From Natronorubrum bangense (lineage in GTDB: Archaea > Halobacteriota > Halobacteria > Halobacteriales > Natrialbaceae): a stretch of DNA of 64,000 nucleotides. The stretch covers positions 1,550,001 to 1,614,000 of the forward strand of contig NZ_CP031305.1 of the NCBI RefSeq assembly GCF_004799645.1, given 5' to 3'. Position 1 is the stretch's first letter. The number at the start of each line of letters is the position of its first letter. A program made the position numbers and the translations under genes. Shown here in pieces: positions 1-8,802 of this stretch. The notes beneath the pieces were generated by a model. The model was not told where the DNA came from. It made no database searches and saw nothing but the letters and a program-made list of their open reading frames with translations.

Positions 1-1
1 C

Positions 2-970
2 AAGGCGGCCAAACGGCTTGTGGATTTCTTCGAGGCCCACGATCGTGAGGTCTGGATCGACGCGGTTGGCAACGTCCGCGCACCAGCAGACGATTCCGTG
101 TTGCTCACTTCACACATCGACACCGTGCCAGGGGATATCCCCGTCGAGGTCGAAGAAACCGGCGACGACGAGATCCTCTGGGGTCGTGGCAGCGTCGACG
201 CGACAGGCCCCCTCGCCGCGATGGCGGCCGCCGCCGTCCGCACCGGCGTCTCCTTCGTCGGCGTCGTCGGCGAGGAAGTCGACTCGAAGGGGTCGCGCTA
301 TCTCGTCGCCGACAGAGACGACGCACCGAACGCCGTCGTCAACGGCGAACCCTCCGGAACTGATGGGATTACGCTCGGCTACCGTGGTCTTATCGCTGGC
401 ACGTACGTCGCAACCAGTGAATCCGGCCACACCTCCCGACCAGATCCGAACGCGATCCAACACGCCGTTCGCTGGTGGGCTGGCGTCGAAAAACACTTCG
501 AAGGTGGCGAGTACGAACCCGTCTTCGAGCAGGTGACGACCAAGCCGGTCGACATCGAAGGCGGTGTCAGCGAGGACGGCCTCTCCGTCGAGGCGACGAT
601 GGCCGTCCAGTTGCGCGTCCCGCCTGCACTCGATGTCGAGACCGTTCGCGAAGCCGCGGAAGCCGAACTCGAGGTCGGAACCGTAACCTGGAAAGACAAG
701 GTTCCGCCCGTGATGATGAGCCCGCGAACGGAGGTCGCTCGAGCGTTCCGCGTCGCCATCCGTAAGGAGGGCAAAGAGCCACGACTGGTGCGCAAGACGG
801 GGACCAGCGACATGAACATCTACGCGGGCGCGTGGGACTGTCCAATGGTTACCTACGGCCCTGGCAACTCCGACTTAGATCACGCACCCGACGAACGACT
901 GTCGCTGTCGGAGTTCGACAAGTCAGTTGCCGTCCTCGAGCGTGTCTCGCGGACGTTGAGCGAAAACTGA
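2..970 (+). CDS. lysK: [LysW]-lysine/ornithine hydrolase, 5'-truncated by window edge
   Basis: M20-family zinc peptidase that releases lysine or ornithine from the LysW/ArgW carrier protein, a late step of carrier-protein arginine/lysine synthesis in the cytoplasm. The reading frame is open to base 2, so the start lies outside the window; a GTG at 20 is internal. Visible motifs are the metal-binding TSHIDTVPGD, GRGSVDATGPLAAM and the catalytic VGEEVDSKGSR, and a C-terminal GTSDMNIYA block. It is followed 23 bp later by argF, the usual haloarchaeal arginine order. Family assignment is firm. The exact substrate (ornithine or lysine) is inferred from context. Confidence 0.9.
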   Translation, partial: KAAKRLVDFFEAHDREVWIDAVGNVRAPADDSVLLTSHIDTVPGDIPVEVEETGDDEILWGRGSVDATGPLAAMAAAAVRTGVSFVGVVGEEVDSKGSRYLVADRDDAPNAVVNGEPSGTDGITLGYRGLIAGTYVATSESGHTSRPDPNAIQHAVRWWAGVEKHFEGGEYEPVFEQVTTKPVDIEGGVSEDGLSVEATMAVQLRVPPALDVETVREAAEAELEVGTVTWKDKVPPVMMSPRTEVARAFRVAIRKEGKEPRLVRKTGTSDMNIYAGAWDCPMVTYGPGNSDLDHAPDERLSLSEFDKSVAVLERVSRTLSEN

Positions 971-993
971 ACATACAATTTTCATACACAACA

Positions 994-1923
994 ATGACGA
1001 CAGAGACTGACGATACACAGCCGAGACATTTCCTCGACGTCGACGATCTCACCGAGACAGAACTGCTCACGGTCCTCGATCGGGCCACAGCGTACAAACG
1101 CGCTGTCGAAGCTGGCGACGACCATGCTGATCTCGAGGACCAGACCCTGGGGATGCTCTTCCAGAAGGCGAGCACCCGTACCCGTGTCTCCTTCGAGACG
1201 GGGATGACCCAACTGGGCGGCCACGCGATCTTCCTCGGGGAAGACGACATCCAACTGGGTCGTGGCGAGCCGCTAAAAGACACCTCGCGTGCGCTCTCGC
1301 GGTACGTCGACGCCGTGATGGCCCGCGTGTTCAAACACGAGAACGTCGAGGTGCTCGCGGAGTACGCCGATGTCCCCGTCGTCAACGGGCTGACCGACGA
1401 CGCCCACCCCTGCCAGACGCTCGCGGACCTCCAGACGATCCGTGAACAGGAAGACGGCTTCGATGGCGTCTCAGCGACCTGGATCGGCGACGGCAACAAC
1501 GTCGCTCAGTCGTTCGCACTCGGCTGTGCGCTGACCGACATCGATCTGACGGTCGCCACACCCGAGGGCTACGAACTCGACGACGAAGTGCTCGAGCGTG
1601 CCCGCGAGCTCGGTGGCGATCCGACGACGACGACGGACCCGATCGAGGCGGTCTCGGACGCCGATATCATCTACACCGACGTCTGGATCAGCATGGGCCA
1701 AGAGGACGAACGCGACGTTCGAATGAACGACTTCGAGGGCTTCCAGGTCGGAGCCGACCTGCTCGAGTACGCCCCCGAAGCGTCGATTATGCACTGTCTC
1801 CCTGCCCACCGCGGCGAGGAGATCACCGACGAGGCCATCGAGAGCGACCAGTCGATCGTCTTCGATCAGGCCGAAAACCGGCTCCACGCCCAGAAAGCCG
1901 TATTGAGCTGGTTGCTCGAGTAA
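994..1923 (+). CDS. argF: Ornithine carbamoyltransferase
   Basis: Converts ornithine and carbamoyl phosphate to citrulline in arginine synthesis. The 309-aa length is typical. The carbamoyl-phosphate loop STRTR starts at residue 60, HPCQ follows near residue 132, and the ornithine-site HCLPAHRGEE lies near residue 268. The start at 994 was chosen because the protein aligns with family N-termini there; upstream codons overlap the hydrolase gene. It is probably cotranscribed with the upstream arginine genes. The last 15 codons have a second, synonymously diverged copy at 2012-2058. Confidence 0.97.
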   Translation: MTTETDDTQPRHFLDVDDLTETELLTVLDRATAYKRAVEAGDDHADLEDQTLGMLFQKASTRTRVSFETGMTQLGGHAIFLGEDDIQLGRGEPLKDTSRALSRYVDAVMARVFKHENVEVLAEYADVPVVNGLTDDAHPCQTLADLQTIREQEDGFDGVSATWIGDGNNVAQSFALGCALTDIDLTVATPEGYELDDEVLERARELGGDPTTTTDPIEAVSDADIIYTDVWISMGQEDERDVRMNDFEGFQVGADLLEYAPEASIMHCLPAHRGEEITDEAIESDQSIVFDQAENRLHAQKAVLSWLLE

Positions 1924-2011
1924 GAACCGCGAGCGACGCGAGTGGCTTTTTGATCCAGATTTGTTCGTGAGCGGTGAGTGGAACGAACCCGAGCGAAAGA
2001 AGGTGGGCTGT
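1924..2011. repeat. Haloarchaeal interspersed-repeat-like element after argF
   Basis: The segment contains GAGCGACGCGAGTGGCTTTTT followed by an AGATTTGTTC block and then gagcggtgagtgga and gagcgaaag. It resembles the dispersed GAGCGA/GCGAG-rich intergenic elements often seen after haloarchaeal genes, an assignment made from memory. The T5 run at 1949-1953 could act as an argF terminator. It lies exactly between the two copies of the argF 3' end. Confidence 0.4.
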
Positions 2012-2058
2012 AAAACCGGCTCCACGCTCAGAAGGCGGTGTTGAGCTGGTTGCTCGAG
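2012..2058 (+). pseudogene. Relic of a second argF 3' end
   Basis: These 47 bases repeat argF bases 1874-1920 at an offset of 138 bp with four differences. All four are in third codon positions, and the encoded peptide NRLHAQKAVLSWLLE is identical to the argF C-terminus. The frame has a TAA just before it and no stop just after it, so it is a fragment and not a gene. The synonymous-only divergence argues for the remnant of a homologous allele from a related strain over a recent slip duplication. Confidence 0.75.
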
Positions 2059-2194
2059 TGTGTTGTCCGCGTTCGACGCGATCTGCTGCTCACCGCCACT
2101 CTGTTAAGCTGGGTGTTATTTCTGGTATGGAATAATTACCGTGTTGAACAGTGTGGGACAGTTATCAGAGTGTTCGACATCGGATCCCATCAGC

Positions 2195-2272
2195 ATGTCA
2201 GTTCGGTTGCTACTCGCGACGGTCATCCTGCTGTTGGGTCCTGCAGTATTGCTTGCACTCATCGTTGTCTGA
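2195..2272 (+). CDS. Possible 25-aa single-TM peptide
   Basis: A short frame begins MSVRLLLATV and is almost entirely hydrophobic after the Arg at residue 4, so it would form one membrane helix. It sits alone in the argF-thrC gap. No convincing Shine-Dalgarno sequence or TATA box at the leaderless distance was found. Tiny membrane peptides are common in haloarchaea, but this one could be chance. No function can be assigned. Confidence 0.3.
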   Translation: MSVRLLLATVILLLGPAVLLALIVV

Positions 2273-2396
2273 GCAGACACGACTGTCGGAGCAGCAGCAT
2301 CGAGTATGGGCGGCATCGGAACCGACTGCGGGTCAGTCACAAGGGTGACCGGCGAATCCACGTCCTTTTTGCCACTGCCACACCTCTCGGCTGATA

Positions 2397-3656
2397 ATGA
2401 GTCTCAGCCTGTCCGCAGAGCAGCCGGCCGTTCCCGACGTCGCAGACGATGGCGTCTGGCTCGAGTGTATCGAGTGTGGCGAAACGTTTGCGCCGTTTGA
2501 CGACGTCCGGTACACCTGCGACGAATGTGGCGGCTTACTCGAGGTCCGCTACGCAGACCTGCCGACGTTCGACGACTTCGAGGGCCACGGCGTCTGGCGG
2601 TATGCCGCCGCGTTGCCGTTCGAGGCGGGTGTCTCCATTCAGGAGGGAGCGACGCCGCTGTATGAGGTGCCCCGTCTCGAGGACGAGATCGGTATCGAAG
2701 CGCTGCGAATCAAACACGAGGGGATGAACCCGACTGGCTCGTTCAAAGACCGAGGCATGACTGTCGGTGTTCAGGTCGCCAAAGAACTCGGCGTCGGCCG
2801 ACTGGCCTGTGCGTCGACGGGGAACACGAGCGCTGCACTGGCCGCCTACGGCACTCGTGGCGATATGGAGACGCTCGTGCTCTTGCCTGCGGGCAAGGTC
2901 GCAGCCGGGAAAATCGCCCAGGCGAGTCTGCACGACGCGCGCATTCTCGAGGTCGACGGTAACTTCGACGCCTGCCTCGACATCGTTCAGGAACTGGCCG
3001 CCAAAGGCGAGGTCTACCTGTTGAACTCGCTGAACCCGTTCCGGCTCGAGGGCCAGAAGACGATCGGCCTCGAGATCCTCGAGGGCTTCCTCACCGACTA
3101 CGACACCGTCCCCGACCGAATCGTCCTGCCAGTGGGTAACGCCGGGAACACCTCGGCGCTGTACAAGGCGTTCCGCGAACTCGTTCAGGCGGGCGAACTC
3201 GACGAGGACGATGTCCCCAAGCTGACGGGCGTTCAGGCCGACGGCGCTGCGCCGATGGTCGAAGCGATCGAGAACGACGCCGACGAGGTCCGACGCTGGG
3301 ACGATGTCGAGACGCGTGCGACGGCGATCCGGATCGGGAACCCCGTCAACGCACCGAAAGCCATCCCCGGTATCCGTGAAACCGGTGGCACCGCCGTTGC
3401 CGTCTCCGACGAGGAGATCACTGACGCCCAGCGAGCCCTCGCCCGCGAGGGGATCGGCGTCGAACCTGCCTCCGCTGCCTCCGTCGCTGGCCTTCGAAAA
3501 CTCCGTGCATCGGGCGTCGTCGACGACGACGAACGCGTTGCCTGTCTCACGACCGGCCACCTGCTCAAAGACCCTGACGCTGCGGCCGCTGCCGGTGGCG
3601 ACCCCGAACCCGTTCCGGCTGACACGGACGATATTCTCGAGCACCTCCAGCAGTAA
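2397..3656 (+). CDS. thrC: Threonine synthase
   Basis: PLP enzyme forming threonine from O-phosphohomoserine. The 419-aa protein opens with a zinc-ribbon-like CxxC...CxxC (Cys24, 27, 41, 44), seen in many archaeal threonine synthases. The PLP lysine is Lys117 in NPTGSFKDRG, and the phosphate loop is the glycine-rich PVGNAGNTS. The start ATG at 2397 is the first in frame. The gene stands alone between argF and the cation transporter genes. Confidence 0.93.
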   Translation: MSLSLSAEQPAVPDVADDGVWLECIECGETFAPFDDVRYTCDECGGLLEVRYADLPTFDDFEGHGVWRYAAALPFEAGVSIQEGATPLYEVPRLEDEIGIEALRIKHEGMNPTGSFKDRGMTVGVQVAKELGVGRLACASTGNTSAALAAYGTRGDMETLVLLPAGKVAAGKIAQASLHDARILEVDGNFDACLDIVQELAAKGEVYLLNSLNPFRLEGQKTIGLEILEGFLTDYDTVPDRIVLPVGNAGNTSALYKAFRELVQAGELDEDDVPKLTGVQADGAAPMVEAIENDADEVRRWDDVETRATAIRIGNPVNAPKAIPGIRETGGTAVAVSDEEITDAQRALAREGIGVEPASAASVAGLRKLRASGVVDDDERVACLTTGHLLKDPDAAAAAGGDPEPVPADTDDILEHLQQ

Positions 3657-3809
3657 CGAACGCACCGTCTCGAGGAGCCGACTGTCGCTTCCATCTCGTT
3701 GATTTCCGACGATCGCTTCATTCTCTTCAACAGACACCTATCAGTGAACTCGAAACGATCTCGTCGGAATTCACCGGTAGCGACCGCGGAGACATTCGTT
3801 CCCGGTACG

Positions 3810-3815
3810 TTTAAC
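3810..3815 (+). promoter_or_regulatory. TATA-like box of the MgtE pair
   Basis: The sequence tttaac lies 29 bp before the ATG at 3839, the distance expected if transcription starts at or within a few bases of the start codon (leaderless mRNA). Assigned from sequence and spacing only. Confidence 0.5.
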
Positions 3816-3838
3816 TTGCAACTGAGTAATGCACTGAT

Positions 3839-4408
3839 ATGAGCGTTCGCAGTGACTTCTGGTCGATCTATCGGGAGGCACTTCCTATCTTGTTCATCGC
3901 ACTCGGTGGCGGACTCTTCGCTGGAATCGTCCTTGAGGGGATGGTCGAGAGTATTGAACGGTTTCCTGGTCTGTTCGTGATGATTCCCGTCTTCCTCGCG
4001 ACAAGAGGGAACGTCTACGGGGCTCTCGGAGGACGAATCGCCAGCGGGCTCCACCAGGGGTTGATCGACCCTCGATTCGAGTGGGACGATCGTCTCGTCA
4101 ATGCAATCCTCGCGTCGTTTATCAACGGGATCGGGATCTCCATCGTCATCGGGGTCGTCACCTGGATCGGCCTCTTGATTCTTGGCTGGGAGGTCGCAGC
4201 GCTCTATGAACTCGTCGGGATCATGCTGATCGCGGGGATGCTGACGTCGGTCATCATGATCTTCGGCCTGCTCGGACTGATTTTCACCGGCTACAAGTTC
4301 GGCTACGACCCAGACAATCTCGTCGGCCCGATCGTTACGACTCTCGGTGACATCTTCGGCATGCTGTTCATGCTCTTTGCGGTCGGCCTCGTCGAGGTGA
4401 TCGTCTGA
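3839..4408 (+). CDS. MgtE-domain cation transporter, first half
   Basis: A 189-aa membrane protein with about five hydrophobic helices, corresponding to one MgtE/SLC41 integral-membrane domain without the cytoplasmic N and CBS domains of bacterial MgtE. The conserved signature P-x5-GN-x-x-GALGGR is present near residues 50-66. Such domains carry Mg2+ or related divalent cations. The stop overlaps the ATG of the next gene, which encodes a second similar domain, so the two products likely pair as one transporter. The substrate is inferred from the family. Confidence 0.85.
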   Translation: MSVRSDFWSIYREALPILFIALGGGLFAGIVLEGMVESIERFPGLFVMIPVFLATRGNVYGALGGRIASGLHQGLIDPRFEWDDRLVNAILASFINGIGISIVIGVVTWIGLLILGWEVAALYELVGIMLIAGMLTSVIMIFGLLGLIFTGYKFGYDPDNLVGPIVTTLGDIFGMLFMLFAVGLVEVIV

Positions 4409-4989
4409 TGGTCGTCCCGCAGGGCTCGCTTGGGACGTGGGACTGGAAGTCGATCGTCAGCAATATGTTTCCGCTGTTGATCGTCCTCTCGATCATCGTC
4501 CTCTGGGCGGGCGTTACCCTCGAGAGCGCCGAAGAGATGCTCGAGGAGGTCGCTATTCTGGCGGTAATGGTCCCCACGATGGTCGACATGGGAGGCAACC
4601 TCGGGGCGATTTTGAGTTCGCGGCTCTCGACGCGGTTCCACCTGGGGACGACGGAGCTCGATCCACGGGATCGGGTGCTGTGGGCGAACGTTGCGGCGGT
4701 CCTCGCACTCGCGGCAACGATCTTTACGGCGCTTGGTGTCGGGGCCTACCTGATCGGGGTCCTCTTTTTCAACAGCGCGATCGGACTCTCCACGCTGTTG
4801 TTCATCTCGCTTGTCAGCGGGATGTCCGTCGCCGTTATCGCGATCGTTTTCAGCTTCGCCGCGACCTACGGCTCCTACAGACTGGGGATCGACCCCGACG
4901 ACACGACGATCCCCATCGTCACCAACGTCGTTGACGTCTTCGGGATGGTCATCTTTATCGGCGTCTCGGCACTGGTGCTTGGCTTCTGA
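4408..4989 (+). CDS. MgtE-domain cation transporter, second half
   Basis: A 193-aa membrane protein with the same fold as its upstream neighbour. It carries the matching signature PTMVDMGGNLGAILSSR near residues 56-72. ATG and the previous TGA overlap, so translation is coupled. Two half-size MgtE domains encoded side by side suggest a heterodimer equivalent to the fused two-domain SLC41 arrangement. A PhoU/TrkA-C gene converges from the other side and may regulate it. Confidence 0.85.
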   Translation: MVVPQGSLGTWDWKSIVSNMFPLLIVLSIIVLWAGVTLESAEEMLEEVAILAVMVPTMVDMGGNLGAILSSRLSTRFHLGTTELDPRDRVLWANVAAVLALAATIFTALGVGAYLIGVLFFNSAIGLSTLLFISLVSGMSVAVIAIVFSFAATYGSYRLGIDPDDTTIPIVTNVVDVFGMVIFIGVSALVLGF

Positions 4990-5084
4990 TCGGTCGGCCA
5001 TCACGTGCCGACGCACGCGAAGCCTATCGCTCGGCGACGAGCTATGAAACGCAACTATAGTGACCACTGAATGTCAATGTACAC

Positions 5085-5111
5085 CAGATCGCATGACGGC
5101 TATGCGATCTG
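5085..5111. other. Perfect 10-bp inverted repeat with 7-nt loop
   Basis: Arms CAGATCGCAT (5085-5094) and ATGCGATCTG (5102-5111) are exact reverse complements around gacggct. It lies about 100 bp after the MgtE pair. No T-run follows, so a simple terminator is unlikely. It could be an RNA hairpin in the 3' leader of the transporter mRNA or a protein-binding palindrome. The rest of 4990-5332 shows nothing else recognisable. Confidence 0.45.
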
Positions 5112-5332
5112 TATGGAAATCGTTTCAGTTGTTACTATCGACTTTCACTGCCATTTTCTGACAGCCCGAGTCGGTGCCTCGAAACCCCGTCAGCGCCACG
5201 TCTGTCGGGCGTCTGACTGAGTTTCAAGTACAACGCTGTTGGCAGTTCGCATATGTCGTTTGAACCGACTCACGACCGACGACACCGACAGCGCCACCAT
5301 CAACAGACAGTACCAACGAGGCGGGAAGCCCG

Positions 5333-5473
5333 ATGATTGGGCTCTTTCGAACGGTACCGCTTCGAGGACTGGGACAGACACTCGTGCCGTTTCTCCTCGC
5401 GATTGCCGTCGTCGTCCTCGGAACGTTCGTCTACCTCGAACTCGTCGGCATCTTACTCGAGTTCGTCGAGTGA
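5333..5473 (+). CDS. Small 46-aa single-TM protein
   Basis: The frame starts MIGLFRTVPLRG, followed by one hydrophobic helix (roughly residues 17-42) and an acidic end, LLEFVE. A purine-rich aacgaggcgggaag lies just upstream and could serve as a ribosome-binding site. It sits between the MgtE pair and the PhoU/TrkA-C gene, so it might be an accessory subunit, though this is only context. The function is unknown. Confidence 0.5.
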   Translation: MIGLFRTVPLRGLGQTLVPFLLAIAVVVLGTFVYLELVGILLEFVE

Positions 5474-5501
5474 GACACCGCGTGCCGTCTTCGGATGCCG
5501 A

Positions 5502-6710
5502 TCAGGCCTGTGCCAGTGCTTCGAACTCGCTCGCGGCCGTCCGTGTCCCTTTGGAGATGAGGATGTCGCCACCACGGAGTTCGGCATCGGAGTCAGTCAC
5601 AAGTAGCCAGCCTTCGTCGGGCCGGCGGATGGCGATCACCGACATCGTCGACTCGACGTCCGGGACGCCGGCTGCGACCGACGTGCCGTCGAGTTCGCTT
5701 CCCGACTCGATCTCGACGCGTGTGATGAGCTCGTCGCTTTCCTGAACTGCCAGCTGCACGACCGGGTGGACGTCGATATCTCGAAGCACACCCTCGCTGA
5801 TGTCGATCGCTGCGTCGCTGATCACCTCCGTACTGCTGCCCAGTCGGATCAGTCCCCGAAGCGTCACTGGATCCGCCGCGTCGGCAGCCGCCCGCAGCGT
5901 CCAGGCTTCAAAGCGTGACTGTAACGCGTCGACCTCGATCTCTAAGTTTCGGACCTCTTCGGCCAGTTTTGCGCTGTCGAACAGCACGCTACTGTAAGCC
6001 AGATCGACCGCCAGCTCCGAGAGGTTCTTCATGTGGATAATCGTGTCCACTGCCCGCTCTAAGTCTTCAATCCCGGGGTCGTCGACGGTTGGCGTCTCGT
6101 AGACGTCGCCAGTCAGTGTCTCGTAGACATCGCCAATCGCCAGCTCGGGGCCGCGGAGCAACGCGACATCGTCGGACGCGACAGTTGTCTCCGGGCCGGG
6201 GTTGAGCAGCCAGTCGTCACCACGCCGGAGCGCGATCACGCGCACCCCTGTCTCCGACTCAAGGTCGATATCGACGAGGGTTCGATCAGCGTACGCGGAG
6301 TTGGGATCGACGACGCCGCGAACGAGCGTTTCGGCGGCTTCGGGCAGCGCTGCACGCATGGCATCGGGGAGCCCCATCTCCTCTAAGACGATTTTTGCGA
6401 TGTCACCGGCAGCATCGCTTATCTCACCGGTCGCGGCGACGATTCCCAACACGGGAGCGAGCTCCTCGGCGTCATCAGGCTTGCGCACGGCCATCATGAG
6501 GCTCATCCGTGCTCGAAGCTCGAGGACGTCCATGCGCTGTTCGAGCTTGAGCACTTCCTGTGCGAGATCCGTGTTCCGGTGGAGCACTGCAGAATAAGAG
6601 AGATCGATCAGCAGCTCCGCCGTGTCTTTCATCTCGACGAGCACGTCCTTGACGCTGACGGGCTCGTACTCAACCGATACCGACGACGCTTCGCCCTCGA
6701 GCGGGTCCAT
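5502..6710 (-). CDS. PhoU / TrkA-C domain regulator
   Basis: A 402-aa soluble protein built as a tandem duplication: PhoU-like helical domain, TrkA-C (RCK-C) ligand domain, PhoU-like, TrkA-C. The duplication is visible in ELLIDLSYSAVLHRN versus ELAVDLAYSSVLFDS and in TGEISDAAGDIAKIVL versus TEVISDAAIDISEGVL. TrkA-C domains bind small ligands that gate cation transport. Neighbouring MgtE genes make regulation of cation uptake the likely job. The start ATG at 6710 was chosen because the upstream frame is non-homologous and rich in unusual residues. Confidence 0.85.
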   Translation of the reverse strand: MDPLEGEASSVSVEYEPVSVKDVLVEMKDTAELLIDLSYSAVLHRNTDLAQEVLKLEQRMDVLELRARMSLMMAVRKPDDAEELAPVLGIVAATGEISDAAGDIAKIVLEEMGLPDAMRAALPEAAETLVRGVVDPNSAYADRTLVDIDLESETGVRVIALRRGDDWLLNPGPETTVASDDVALLRGPELAIGDVYETLTGDVYETPTVDDPGIEDLERAVDTIIHMKNLSELAVDLAYSSVLFDSAKLAEEVRNLEIEVDALQSRFEAWTLRAAADAADPVTLRGLIRLGSSTEVISDAAIDISEGVLRDIDVHPVVQLAVQESDELITRVEIESGSELDGTSVAAGVPDVESTMSVIAIRRPDEGWLLVTDSDAELRGGDILISKGTRTAASEFEALAQA

Positions 6711-6855
6711 ACACCGAAGACGGTTCCCTGCCGAAAAAAACGTTTCCCGAGCGCGGTCGATGTAACCGGCGATCCACAGCCCGGATGTGGCCATCGTGGC
6801 CACACGATGCAGCCTTCCGACACGGTTTTGGAGGGGCACAAAGAAGGATCCAGCA

Positions 6856-8232
6856 ATGCACGATCGGACTTATCTGCGCGAAAACACCGACGCGGCGCGC
6901 GATGCCCTCGACAACCGAGGTGCTGACGTCGATCTCGACGAAATCCTCGAGATCGACGAGCGCTGGCGAGAGCTGAAAGCCCGCGGCGATGACCTGCGCC
7001 ACGACCGCAACGAGATCACCACGCAGATCGGCAAGCTCGTCGCTGCAGGGAAAGACGAAGAACGCGAGGAGGCTATCGCTCGCTCGAAAGAGCTCAAAGC
7101 CGAGATCGAAGACGTCGAAAGCGAGGCCGCCGAGCTCAAAGAAGAACTCAAAGAGCGCCTCCTCGAGGTCCCACAGATCCCCCACGAGAGCGTCCCACTC
7201 GGGGTCGACGAGCGCCATAACGTCGAAGATCGGCGCTGGGGCTTCGACGATCTCCGTGCGCTGCCCGAGGACGTCACGCCCCACTACGAACTCGGCGACG
7301 AACTGGACATCATCGACGAGGAACGCGGTGCCAAGACCACTGGCGCTGGCTTCTATTTCCTCAAAGGCGACGGCGCCCGACTCGAGCACGCGCTGATCCA
7401 GTTCATGATGGATATCCACCGCGAACAGGGGTACGTCGACCTCTTCCCGCCGATTCCCGTCAAGAGCAAGGCCATGCGCGGGACTGGACAGCTGCCGAAG
7501 TTCGCCGACGACGCCTATCGGCTGGGCGGCGACAACGACGAGTACGGCGACGACGATCTCTGGCTCTGTCCGACCGCCGAAGTGCCGGTCACCAACATGT
7601 ACGGTGGGGACATCCTCCTGAAAGACGACCTTCCGCTCAAACACCAGGCGTACACGCCGAACTTCCGGCGTGAAGCTGGCGAGCACGGCACCGAGACGCG
7701 CGGGATCGTTCGCGTCCACCAGTTCAACAAGGTCGAACTCGTCAACTTCGTCGAACCTGAAACGAGCTACGACCGCCTCGAGGGGCTGCTTTCGGAAGCC
7801 GAAACCGTTCTCCAGGAACTCGGCCTTCCCTACCGCATTCTCGAACTCTGTACCGGCGACCTCACGTTCGCGAGCGCGAAAACCTACGACATCGAAGTCT
7901 GGGCCCCTGGCGACGACCTCGAGGACGGCCCCGAGGAAGGTGGCCGCTGGCTCGAGGTCTCGAGTGCCTCGAACTTCGAGGACTTTCAGGCTCGCCGTGC
8001 CGGCCTGCGCTATCGGCCCGAGCGTCACGAATCGGCTGAGTTCCTCCACACCCTGAACGCCTCCGGGCTTGCCCTGCCCCGCGTGATGGTGGCGATCCTC
8101 GAGTACTACCAGAACGAAGACGGCACAGTGACGATTCCCGAAGCCCTGCGGCCGTACATGGGCGGGAAGGAAGTCATCGAGGGCCACGAGAAGGTCGGTG
8201 AGGCGGCGCTGGGTGCCGGCGAACGCGAATAA
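6856..8232 (+). CDS. serS: Seryl-tRNA synthetase
   Basis: Class II aminoacyl-tRNA synthetase charging tRNA-Ser. The 458-aa length is normal. The N-terminal antiparallel coiled-coil arm spans about residues 25-110 and is rich in Arg, Glu and Lys. Motif 2 is visible as FRREAGEHGTETRGIVRVHQ and motif 3 as GLALPRVMVAILEYYQ. The ATG at 6856 gives the standard MHDRTYLRENTD start. It is transcribed divergently from the PhoU/TrkA-C gene. Confidence 0.97.
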   Translation: MHDRTYLRENTDAARDALDNRGADVDLDEILEIDERWRELKARGDDLRHDRNEITTQIGKLVAAGKDEEREEAIARSKELKAEIEDVESEAAELKEELKERLLEVPQIPHESVPLGVDERHNVEDRRWGFDDLRALPEDVTPHYELGDELDIIDEERGAKTTGAGFYFLKGDGARLEHALIQFMMDIHREQGYVDLFPPIPVKSKAMRGTGQLPKFADDAYRLGGDNDEYGDDDLWLCPTAEVPVTNMYGGDILLKDDLPLKHQAYTPNFRREAGEHGTETRGIVRVHQFNKVELVNFVEPETSYDRLEGLLSEAETVLQELGLPYRILELCTGDLTFASAKTYDIEVWAPGDDLEDGPEEGGRWLEVSSASNFEDFQARRAGLRYRPERHESAEFLHTLNASGLALPRVMVAILEYYQNEDGTVTIPEALRPYMGGKEVIEGHEKVGEAALGAGERE

Positions 8233-8362
8233 CCACCTCACCAACTCGCCAGCTAGCGCTGGCTCCGTACGGAAGCGGTGTTCTCACAACTCTCTTCAAA
8301 ATCTACAGTAACTGATCGGATTAACACCGCTCAGCGGTCAGTACGGGCGAGGTACTGAACAG

Positions 8363-8587
8363 CTAAGAGTTGTAGTTGAGTTCTTTCACACTGTTTGCGA
8401 TGTCGTAAAGCAGATAGAGTGCGGCGAGTCCAATCCCGATCCAGATCCACGTTACTACCGTCCCGAGACTGTCAGTAGCGCTAACCCCCCATGACCCGAC
8501 GACGGTAGAGACAAGAACAATTGCGGACACTACCAAGACATTCTTTATCGGTGGGTTAGACAATACAATTTCTTGTTGTTCGCCCAT
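8363..8587 (-). CDS. Small two-TM membrane protein
   Basis: A 74-aa protein with two hydrophobic helices, about residues 16-33 and 43-62, and a short tail ending KELNYNS. No family is recognised. It lies between serS (convergent) and the EF-2 gene, on the same strand as EF-2 but 215 bp downstream of it. It is AT-richer than its neighbours, with AAT, ATA and TTA codons. Confidence 0.6.
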   Translation of the reverse strand: MGEQQEIVLSNPPIKNVLVVSAIVLVSTVVGSWGVSATDSLGTVVTWIWIGIGLAALYLLYDIANSVKELNYNS

Positions 8588-8802
8588 GGAATCAGTTCGC
8601 TACCGAAAAAATATCATTCTATTGCTTTCCGAAGTCAGAGCTTGGAACTAGCCGCTCGGTAGGCAGCCATAGTGCGTGGTCCGTTCACTGTTCTAACTAT
8701 CTGAACAGGCTCGCATCCAGGACGCTGTCGCTCACGTCCCAACGTCGAAAGAAAACGGCAACAACAGCATACTGACGGGCTGGTGCCCGTCAAGTCCACT
8801 GC

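Noticed and set aside
5190-5381. A 63-codon minus-strand frame upstream of the small TM gene
   Set aside because: Its composition is not coding-like, and it overlaps the better plus-strand frame at 5333.
6670-8244. A 524-codon minus-strand frame over serS
   Set aside because: serS on the plus strand has all class II synthetase motifs; the antisense product has no family features.
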